Origin: Petrosia ficiformis
Taxonomy: Eukaryota; Porifera; Demospongiae; Haplosclerida; Petrosiidae
Direction: 5' to 3'
Assembly: GCA_947044365.1 (NCBI GenBank)
Contig: OX345636.1
Span: 59,771,537 to 59,835,536, forward strand
DNA length: 64,000 bases
Under the pieces are notes generated by a model. That model was not told where the DNA came from, did not search any database, and was given only the letters and a program-made list of their open reading frames with translations. This document shows, in pieces, positions 48,401 to 60,400 of the stretch. Position numbers and translations under genes: made by a program. Each line of letters starts with the position of its first letter. Position 1 is the first letter of the stretch.

Positions 48401-51400
48401 GCAAACACTTTCAGAAAACCACTTTAGTAATAGTTTAAACATATTCTAAAAACTCAAGATTAGTTATATAAGATGTACTATAATGTAGTTCATAGTTTTC
48501 TAATATACATGTACATGTAGTCCACCATTTTGTGGTCAGTCACATCATTCATAATACTTACATGTATAACACATGTTCACACTACATGTGTAATTATAAT
48601 GGATACATGTTCTCATACATTGCTATGTACATGTAATAATTCCACTTTATAAAGTAATGCACTATAAATAGTTATTTTAACCTACATGTACATGTACAGT
48701 TGGGTACTGCAGTTTTAATGTAATTCTGTTTTCCTCAATGCTAATTTGTTTTCCTGCTAGGTAATATATACATGTACTAGTTTCATATGATCTTGATCTA
48801 TATTGACTAGTATATAAAGTACATGTCATAATAAATCATATAGTAACAAAAATACAATGTAGTTATATAGCATAGTATTATAGGTACAACCTGTGATATA
48901 TTATTATCATTAGCATTCTAACATATATTAAAACAATAGATGTTTGATCTGGGCTGTATTTAGGGGGGGGGGGGGGGCGGGGGTTAGCATTGGCCCCCCT
49001 TATCGATATTTTGCCCCCCCTTGAACATTGACAAATAATAATTAATGATTCATTGTAGAGATTAGCATGTTTCATATTATTCTGAGCATTTTCTCTCACC
49101 TTGGAAACAGAGCAATCATTGGTGTTACAATTAAAACAAACCAGAAACGAGCATCAGCTGCTAACATTTGCAACACAAAATAAGTATCCATTAGTCTCTG
49201 TTGAGTATCCAGTGCAAATCATACATGTACATGTAGCTATTTGTTTTTCTTACGTACATTATGCTCTTGCATGCTTGCAGGCTGGTATTGCAGTTTTGCA
49301 ACCCCGCTCTTGCATGCAAGAATGCAACAAAGGTTTATTTTCGTTAATTTGGGTTTATTTGGGTTTATTTCAGATTTTGGGTTTTGTGAGTTGGTTGCAT
49401 GTTTAGGGACATAACAGTCACCTTATTAAGTGTAACTCTCATCATACTACATGTATGTACACTTAATTAAGTCATGTACTGTCTCCATTTTTCTGTGCAT
49501 ACAGAATACAAGACCATTGAAGAAACTGAAGTCACAATCCTTCAGTGTTTTCAACACAAATCTTTTCTGATGACATGACATCTGAAATTCAATAACAAAC
49601 AGCTATTTGTTATTACAACCTGTTTTCCTCCTAGCAGTTCAAACAGGTTGTAATAACTGCAACAAATAGCTGATGTAGCAAAGAGACATTATACAAATTA
49701 TGCAAGAATCTTTATAATGTACGTTTGTGGAATGTAACCACAGTTTCCTCCAGTAGTAAATTATTCAGCTATGTCATTAGTAAACAAACACGCAGAAGAA
49801 TCAATTGGCTCATTGACTAATAGTGTGGGGAGTTATTTGTGGCTAGCAGTTCATGTGTAGACTGTAGCTCAAACACACATGCTCTTACATGTAAGTTAGC
49901 AGTACACTGTGCAGTCAGCAAAAATAACAGTCCTTACACCTACTGTATATAGAGTAACAATTAGCCTAAGAATACATGTAAAGTGAGCTTTGAGCCTCTA
50001 CTATATTTAAAAATTTCTTCCAAACCCCCCTAGTTTTACACGTGCTTACACACAAACTGGGGAGCTTTGCCCCCCCCCCCCCCCCCTTCATTCCCAGACA
50101 CACATATTTGTCCCCCCCTTCCGAAGAATCCTAAATACAGCACTGTTGATCATTCCAGAGTAATTAGCATGTACAGGAATTTGTACTAATAATAACAAAT
50201 AACATATTGTACTCCACATGAAGTTAGTACTGTACATACATGTACATGTAATTATGGTACTATGACATTTATATACTACATGTATATGTTTGAAGTACAT
50301 GTACATTATATTAATTGAATTTGTTACCATTCATTATTATGACATGTACTTTATATACATGTAACTGTACATGTACTAGCTAGTCAATATACATGTACAT
50401 GTTGATCAATATCAAAATTACTTGTAAACATTACCTACCAAGAAAAGAAATCAGTATTGTCACATGTATAGACCAGACTGGTTTACTTGATAACTGATAC
50501 TAAATGTATGTTTCATAATTACATGGGCTTTGGATACAACATGTAGTAATGTTAATTTATATTGTGTATACATGTATGTATACATGTACAATCTGGTATA
50601 GTCATTTATTTCTGTTATAATCTACAAATTGTTGAATGAATAATAATACAGAGAAAAGAAAATTCTTGAATTTTTAGTAGTGCATTGTAACAATTATAAA
50701 TTGATGGTAATTACATGTACGTATTATGTGTTGTGTCTAAATCAATTTCCATTTCCTCTTATTTGTAAGAAGTTTGTTTCTTGTAATCACCACTCATCAT
50801 CAGTGTAGTTCCAGTGTCTTTAGTTGATATTATGATACTCAAGATACTAGCTATTATTATACATGAAGAATATAGACTGAGTCATGTGACTAAACTGAAA
50901 TTGATAATATTAAGATAATTGAATATTGTTTATCAACACAGGTACATGTATGTATCCTGATTTATTATTGATACAAGAAGACCACTCAAAACATTTTCAC
51001 ATAATTACAAATGAAATATTATATTATAAAATGAATAGTCATATGATATTTGAAACAGTCCATTGTTAAATATGTTGTTTAATAGTTTAGTAACTAGACC
51101 AATTCAGAATAATAATTGTGTTTAGTATTATATTAATTAGTATTTAAATTATGTTAATTCATTTTGACATACTCTTTACTATAGCATAGTGACCTGAGAA
51201 ATGCCTATGAGAGGAATGATCGAGATGCGGTAAAAAGCATAGTGGAATCATACTCTGACAGGAGATATGCCCATGTTAGTTGTTTTTGATAGATATTGTA
51301 GTTTTGTTATCCATTTATCTTTTAATTAATATGAATAATTAATATACATGTATGCTTGTCTATTATAAAATTAGTGATATGGATCAAAATATGATCTATT

Positions 51401-54400
51401 GATAATTACATGTACAGTATATGTGATATAGTTTTCAGAATGGACACTTCCAGTAAAATAGTTTTGATCATAAACTTATATCTAAATGTTCATTATTCTA
51501 CCATTTTGTACAGGAAGCCAATTAATTGTTATATACATGTAGAAAGCTTCTTAGATACCACATTTAGTTAGTTTACTATATAAAATGGTATAATAACGAG
51601 TGTTTTAATGTAAGCATTTCATCAAACGTATTTACAGTGTCCCTATAGTATATAGTATGATTGATCATTTGGTTTAATTAGTAGTGAGTCAGTCCATGTT
51701 CTCATCAGGACTTTACTAAATAGTGGTATAAGTGTTATAGTAATAACTACTACTGTAGTCGTTAAAAATTAAAAAAAGTGTGATTATAAATTAATAATTA
51801 ATATTGTGTTACCAAATATTAATCCACATGCTCCCATGAGATCACATGTGCTTTTTACAATCCCATTTACATAATATTTATAATCTATGCCTAAATGCAC
51901 ATACCAGTAATTAAACCTGTTTTTACAGACCCAGTCCCATGATGTTATTTATAATTTAGTTAAGCACTCTAAAAATTTAAAGCACATACTCACAATACAG
52001 GAACCCAATTTATATATACAGGAAGAGTTACTATTAATCTTCTTAGATATCACATTTAAGTGGTTTTATATACATAATAACATAATAATGAGTGTATTAA
52101 TGTAAGCTTTTGTTTATTGAGACCAGTTTTATTAGTTTATGAATTTATCTTTCAAAATGTGTAATATCTAATCATGTATTTATGAGTGAATTGTCAATTT
52201 TTATAATTATTATGATTAAATGTACTCACATTATACAAATCTACAGTACATTAAGATAACACACAAATGAACACAAATACACACACATGATATCTCTCAT
52301 TCTAATGTACATGTACTATGGTTCAAGTGAATAGTATGTTTTCCCTAGTCAAATAATAGTCATGTATCATAAGTGACTAGTCCACTAATAATTGGGTACA
52401 TGTACATGTACATGATGTTATCCGAGATGTAGATAGAAAGAAAGAAACAAAGAAACAAAGACACCTGAGGCAATGGAAAAATGAAAAATGAGAGTTGCCT
52501 CAGGTGGGATTCGAACCCACAACACTCTGCACTCCAAACAGATGCTCTACCAACTGAGCTACCAAGGCATCTCAGCTGGCAGGGTCCGAATCAAACATCT
52601 CATATGCCTGTATGAGCAGGCTAACTTGACACAAGGCATTAGGTGATGGCCGGGGTAATGAAACCACCAATGACACCAACACCAAACCTAAGATATACAT
52701 GATGTTATCCGAGATGTAGATAGAAAGAAAGAAAGAAAGAAAGACACCTGAGGCAATGGAAAAATGAAAAATGAGAGTTGCCTCAGGTGGGATTCGAACC
52801 CACGACACTCTGCATGTATGTTAACCATTATACCATATGCTTATTACCACATATCTTACATGTAATTTATTTTAGTAGTTCTTTACTATTCCATTCCACT
52901 GGGATAATCATTTTGAAATACTTCAAACAAAATGGTGTCTGGTTCATTGAAAGCACATCTTAAACCATCACCATACATAGTAACATATGATTGGGGAAAC
53001 AAAATGGTTCTTTGAGGATTGATATACATGTACATGTGTACATGTATTACATTAACAAACTAGTATAATACTGTATATAAACCAAAGAATATAATAATGT
53101 CATGCTTGAGTGAGAACTTATACATGTGCATATACATGTACATGTATATCCTGAACAATGTTATACATGTAATTCTTTTATCATACCATACTATTATATA
53201 CTGTATGTACATATACATGTATATACATGTATATATATACATGTATGTACATGTAAATGCAATATTATTTCATGTTCCTTATAATTTGTAAACAAGTAAA
53301 CAGCAAAATACACATACATGGTTTCATACAGTGTGGAATGAGTTCCATAAATTGAGTTTCAAGTAATAATTACATGATGTTATCGGGGATGTAGAAAGAA
53401 AAAAAGAAATAAAGAAAGAAAGACACCTGAGGCAATGGAAAAATGAAAATGAGAATTGCCTCAGGTGGGATTCAAACGTATGTATAGTTATAACATATCA
53501 CTACCATTGAATTATACTACTATCACTATTGCAACATTAGTCACTACTGTATCATTATTAACTACTGTCACATTAGTCACTAATGTCTACATTGTAACAC
53601 TAGTCACTACTATCACACATTAGTCACTATGGCCACAATAGTCACTACTGTCACATTAGGCACTATGGCCACAATAGTCAGTACTGTCACAATAGTCAGT
53701 ACTGTCACAATAGTCAGTACTGTCACAATAGTAACTATTGTCGCAATAGTCAGCACTGTCACAATAGTAACTATTGTCGCAATAGTCAGTACTGTCACAA
53801 TAGTAACTATTGTCGCAATAGTCAGTACTGTCACAATAGTCAGTACTGTCATAATAGTCACTATTGTCACAATAGTCACTATTGTCACAATAGTCACTAT
53901 TGTCACAATAGTTTAGTACTGTCAGTATTATCTCAACATTTTATTGTCAGTTATATGTTTTCAGAGTATTGGGATAATGAACATTATAATAATGGTAATT
54001 ATTATATTAAGTTGTTACAACACAAGAGAATTCTTGGAATTAACTTTTTTTGCTCCAAGATGGTAGATTTGTGTTCCTCTTTGTTAATTGCTTTTGAGGT
54101 GGATAGGGAAGGCTGCTCACTTTCCTATTTGTTCCTTAGTCACCAACCATGCTTATCACATTGGGGATGCAACAATTGTAGGAACCCAAATGGTCAATGG
54201 CATAACAACAACTAAGACTAACTACAAGAATTCACCATAGATATAGGGATCAAAAACAACCATTCAAAGGGTGACCTTATACACAATGTGTTGACGAATC
54301 TCATGAAGTACCTTTCATGGTTCATTGTCATCCATTGAACATTGTATTATAAAAAGTATTGTTATTTTCATGTTTATCCATGACATTGATTACAACCCTG

Positions 54401-57400
54401 AAACAGTGAGCTCTATTTTCTCATTTATTATTGAGCTAACTAAAACAATATCATCTGTTGGATATCCTATTTATCAAAGATCTAACACAATCATTAAAAG
54501 TGTGTTAGAAAGATTTTGTAAGCATTTCATTATTTAGCAGAAACTCCAACAGAATTAGTTAGAGATCATTAATCTAACCCTATTTACTGAACATGAACAT
54601 TCATATACTATGTACACCTTTCCTTGTATTTCTTCAAATATGAACAATTTAAATGATTCCATGTTTACTGATACAGTCTAGCTACTTTGTATTCTTATCT
54701 TTAAAGCAGTGATTAGTATGATTAGTCAATAATGACATTTGTAACTACTATCACTGTAGTCACAATTGGGACATTGAGAGTAAAAGGATGCAGTGCCATG
54801 TTGAATAATTATAATGATGTATATACTGTAGTACATGTATACAGTTGTACATGTGTATATAATATTAATAATGATAATTCCATTGCAACAGTATAGTGAG
54901 TATTGTAACTACATTGTGTGTACATGTATCAGTACTATCACTACTGTGTTGTGACTATTATGATATGTCAGCAGTGACTACTGCTACTATTTTGAGTATA
55001 GTGACTACTGTAAGTATGTAATGGTTGAGACTATGATGATATCAATGATGATATATGGTTACTATTATCTAGTGACCACATTACTGTGACATGGCATTGT
55101 TCGTTACTTTTATGAATGTAGTGTCTAATGTGACAGTAGTGACTGTAGTGACAATAGTGATGGTTATGATAGTAGTAATGAGTACTGTGACCAGTGAGAT
55201 TAGAGACTACTGTGACAGTATTGACTTGTGTGGCAGTAGTCACTATTACATGTACATGTATGTTCCTATTTTGACTATAGTGACTGTTGTGACAGTAGTG
55301 ACTAATGTGAAAGTATTGACTCATTGTGACAGTAGGGTTTTGCAATAGTGATGTTATTACTATCGTAACTATGGTCACTACTGTGACAACAGTGACTATT
55401 GTGACAGTAGTGACTACTATGAAATTTGTGTCATTAGGGTCTATAATGACAATAGTGATATTATTAGTATCATGATTATGGTGACTATAGTGACTGTTGT
55501 GACAATAGTGACTAATGTGATAATAGTCACTAATATAGCAATAGTTATGTTAGTGACTGCTCTTACTATTGTTAGTGACTACAAAGACAGTAGTGACTAT
55601 TGTGACAGTAGTGATTATTAATTGACAGAGCTCCCTGTATTTAATAATTTTCTTAACTATACATGTACATGTATGTGATACAAGTGTAATTGTGTATAAG
55701 GACCACGGAAAGTAAGTGTTCAATGTACGTGTGAGATGAGTTCTTTGACCATAGGAAAGCATGTGGAAATGCAACATGTATGTTCATACATGTACATGTA
55801 CATACACAAAACCTCTAGTCATAATAAGTAGGAAATGTTATTATAATTATAATTTCCAACACCACAATATTTATACTATCATGCCATACCCGTTATTACT
55901 GACTCAACCTCCTGATGTCATATACTTATATATGAATAGTAGTATATAGATAATAATGTATAGTGAGAATAATTCAATATCTGTGAATATAAAGACATAC
56001 ATGTACCCACATGTTCAAACCATACTCACATACATGAAACACACTCCATTGGTCTTGTGTTCTATACTCAGACTGTGAATATAATGACCTTTAATTTCTT
56101 TGTGTATGTAAATATTTACCCAAGTCATTATATACATATACATGTAACCATTATAATTACACTCTATTACTGGTTTATGTAAACTGTATAATATACTTAT
56201 GTATCGTAATTTTATAACTATAATTATTATAAAGTGAGTACACAGCTTATATTACATGTACATGTCTATTTCAGTAAACCCCTTTTACATGTACATGTAC
56301 ATGTACATTGTATATCCTTAAACACCTTTCTATTTTCAAATTCAACTTGTTTTTATAAATGTGATGATGAATATCATGTAAAAAATTGTATAAAATCTAA
56401 ACTGTATACCTAGTCAATTCTAAATGATATAAATCAGAGATTTCTACGAGCTTTAATATTACCTACCTGACAAGTTTACAATCATTCACATTTCTGCTTT
56501 TCTGACAGTAATGAAGCTTGATATCAGCTTTTTATCCCTTCATTGTAAAACAGTTGATGTTAATATGTATATGTATATCAGGATAATGTATTAATACTCC
56601 ACTCTCTATACAGAATAACCGGATCTATTGGGCCATTCAGTATTCTGATGATGAGGAAGTGGAATCACTGATTAATGATTCCAAAACAGATATAAAATGG
56701 ACTAACGAAGCTTTTATTGTGAGTGTCATCCTAATAATTAAAATACATGTATCATGTTTTATGACTTTTAATTATAATATTTAATAGTTATTATGATATA
56801 ATAATTATTATTGAACATCCATTCTATTATGATGGTATATACTAGATATTATTATGAAATGTTATTTGTGGTCATTTGATTGTGGATATACTGACAAGGA
56901 ATATTTCATTATTGTGAACATTGTCTTCATTATTTATGTAAATCTCTTATGAAGTTCCTTAACAATGTTTAATATTACTATTTTCATTTCTCCCTTCCTA
57001 TGATTGGTTCCATGATCAATGGTATAGACAGGAAGTTATTGTTTGGTGAGGGGGAGAGGGGCTTACAAAAGGAGATAGGCATACATAGTGTACTGTACTG
57101 CAATTTTTAGCTTATTAGTTATTCATGATGGCATGCTTTTCACTACAAGCTGGTAAATTAATCCATGTACAATAATTATAATCTATTGAATTATGACACA
57201 AACAAACCAAATCAACATTATAATTGATGTATGTTATTATAAGAATTCAGTGTTTGGCAAAATGTTCATTTTAAATTAATTTATTAACCTCATAGTCTAC
57301 TGTTTCAACTACTTGTAATTGTTTAGGTCAAATATATGATATAATCTAGTATTTATTCATACACACATTACCTTTATTGTCTCACTAACATAAACACATA

Positions 57401-60400
57401 CACTCACAGGGGTGGATACAGGATTTATTGTATGGTGGGGTTGATTCATAAAGGGCGTGGTAAATTAATTAACGAAAGAAAAAGGTCCTCTAACATCGAT
57501 TTCTGGAAGATGCGCCTCAAATGTTATTAAATGAAAGCCTTCAAAATGTCTTCTACTGGAATTCTCTCCTGGTAATGCATAGCTATCACAGCCATGTCTG
57601 AAAAGTGTTCTTCTGTGAGTAAGGATCGTGTGTAAGTCTTTCAAAGTTCAAATGTTTGGGGGGGTTGCAACCCCACAAACCTCCCCCCCCCTAAATCCGC
57701 CCTTGACTCATACAAACATGTATTTACAAACATATGATACATACTCACACAAACATAATTCACACAAATATATACATACACATTGTCTATTCCTTTAATG
57801 ATATAAAGTACCAATATACAATGTATCCATAGAGGTGTTAGGATTGGGTTTAACAAAATTTCCTGTACACTGGCTACCTAAATTACATAAAAATCCTTAC
57901 GGAAAGAGATTTATTGCTGCTTCACATAAGTGTACCACTAAGGCATTATCTAAACTTCTTACCACATGTCTTACTACTATAACTACTCATTTTAAAGAAT
58001 ATTGCCATGGCATTTATAATAATATCGGTGTTAACAGTTTTTGGATAAGTAATAATTCACAACAGGTCCTTGATAAACTTCACACAATTAATCACTTTTC
58101 TAATGCAAAAAAAATTTGATAGCTTTGATTTTTCTACACTGTATACTAGTATTCCACATATCTCTTTAAAATTGGCACTTACGGCTCTCATACAGGAAGC
58201 ATATAGAGTTAGAAATTGCATATACCTAGTTGTAAATACGTTTTGGTAAAGCATATTGGTCAGACATACATGTACCATCTAAATCTAGTTGTAGCAAAAA
58301 TATTAAAGAGGATAAACTGATAGAAATGCTGGAATTCCTGATAGATAACATTTACATTAAAGTAGGTAAAGAAATATTTAGGCAGCAAGTAGGAATTCCG
58401 ATGGGTACTGATTGTGCTCCTTTTTTAGCTAATTTATTTTTATTCTATTATGAATATAACTATATGAAAGATCTTATCAAAAGTAATATACACTTAGCTA
58501 AACAGTTTCCTTACACTACCAGATATATTGATGATCTTTTAACATTAAATAATAATAGATTTACAAAAGTTATTCCTAACATATATCCTCCTGAGTTAGA
58601 ACTCAAAAGAACTACTGAGAGTCCCACTATGCTATCCTATTTAGATATATTAATTACAATAGAAAATGAGAAATATCACACTACCATTTTTGATAAAAGA
58701 GACAATTTTGGTTTTAATATAGTTAACTTTCCACATTTATGCAGTAATATTCCCACTAAACCTGCTTATGAAGTGTATATTTCACAATTAATTAGAATTG
58801 GTAGGATATGTGATTCCTTTAAAGATTTTGCACACAGACACTATAAGTTAACTAGTCATTTAATACAACAAGGTTTCTGGTATACTAAGCTATGTTTTAC
58901 ATTTAAAAGGTTTACAAAATACATGCACCTATTTTTTCTAAATTTAAATGTAATGTACGCAAGCATATAGAGGAAGGTATTTACTTGCCGGTTAATGTAA
59001 GACTGAACAACTAGAAATGTGACTATTAGACGTGCTAGACATTGATTAGTACTTATTAGTGCTTTTTCACAATTATAATCAGTACTAATCAGTACTTCTT
59101 TTGTGTGTTGCATGGGTAGACAGTGATGGCCAGCTGCTTTTGTAAGAGCAGGTGCTTAGCTTAGTGTGCCATTGTGGCAGTTCCTTTTCTAAGCCATTGT
59201 GGCTGCTTATTTTCTAAGCCATTGTGGCTGCTTATTTTCTAAGCCATTGTGGCTGCTTATTATTATATATAATTATATATATATATATATATAAATATTT
59301 TTTTTTTTAAGCCATAGTAGCTGCTCTAATGTTTAATGAAGCCATTGTGGCTGCTTGTTTGTTTGTTGTGTGTGTGTTTGTTTGCACCTTTTGCTAGCAT
59401 GCTAGACACATGAATTTTCATGTAATTAATTAATGACTGACAGGTTAGTTAGAGTCTTGTTCTAAAACTCTTAAAGATAAATCACTCACACATGTAGCCC
59501 CTCCCACTATTTAACTACTATACTATACTATTACTATTGTATCACTAACCTGTGTAAAGTAATTAATTATAAAGCATAGTTCTTTGTTGAATATCATTTC
59601 ATGACTTCGTGTGTTGTATTTTATAACTATTTCTGTTACAATTAGTGATATACTGAATCAGTATTTAATATGTTATGTTGTTTAGAAGCATGGGCCAAAT
59701 TGGCTCAACAATGATTACTATATATGCCATTGAGAATACATCTTGAGGCAATTAAGTTAATGCTGTTAGTGACATAATAATAATAATTACACATGTAACT
59801 GTGCCATCTGGCCTAAAGAGAGAACTGTGCAGTGCATGCCAAATAAGAAGCTCTTTTGGCCAATGGTGCACCAGATAAGCTTATCATAAACACTGATATG
59901 TTATATTTATAGCATAGATCTGCCTGTGTTATCATGTACATATTCATGTTAGTGTTGTACTTATACTTGTATAGGTACATGTATAGGTGCCTCCTGTACT
60001 AAGGTATAGGTAAATATAGGTATAGGCAAGTAGTATAGGGCAGATACAGATACTTTACAGACCAAGTTTTGAAACTTTATAGTACTATTTTACTGTTTTA
60101 GAAAAAGACTGATACAACAGTCAGAATCATATATTTTTTAGCTATTTCCATTTTTTTGTAGTTTGTGAGTTTCATTTTCCAACAGAAATGACTATATAGA
60201 GCAGTGCTAAAAATTAGTGATGCACGTGTATACTAGAACAAGTGTATATAGAGAAAAAAAACATCCCTATGATTGCTTTACAAATTTATAAAAGTATCCC
60301 TATGACTGCTTTGTGGTGTCCAGCATTCAGTAATCATGGCTGACTATCAAGCATGAAAGACAACAGCTTATTATAGTTATTATTTTGATTATCTACTCTC

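Larger units (their letters stand above)
45525..51184 (+). other. Ankyrin gene intron 1 (5.7 kb)
   Basis: The intron contains the hAT MITE at 46259-46634, an AT-rich stretch with ATAATTATT runs (46790-47080), ACATGT clusters, poly-G/C tracts at 48150, 48963 and 50070, and a hairpin at 49596-49676. No further exon was recognised. Confidence 0.6.
51275..56613 (+). other. Ankyrin gene intron 2 (5.3 kb)
   Basis: The intron contains three SINE copies (52412-52568, 52696-52816, 53372-53477), GTCAC/GTGAC satellites (53500-53920 and 54940-55620), and ACATGT runs. The frames at 53955-54215 and 54325-54537 have no recognisable domain. No exon was found in it. Confidence 0.6.

Noticed and set aside
52496..52568. 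A functional tRNA-Ser(GGA) gene
   Set aside because: The cloverleaf is good, but the long variable arm of serine tRNAs is missing and the sequence runs straight into a multicopy SINE body.
53613..53916. Open frames of 95-97 codons on both strands with TIVTIV/VSTVTI repeats
   Set aside because: They are an artefact of a short GTCACAATA-type satellite.
53955..54540. Two frames of 86 and 70 codons as a gene
   Set aside because: No recognisable domain, codon pattern or splice sites, and they are flanked by satellites.
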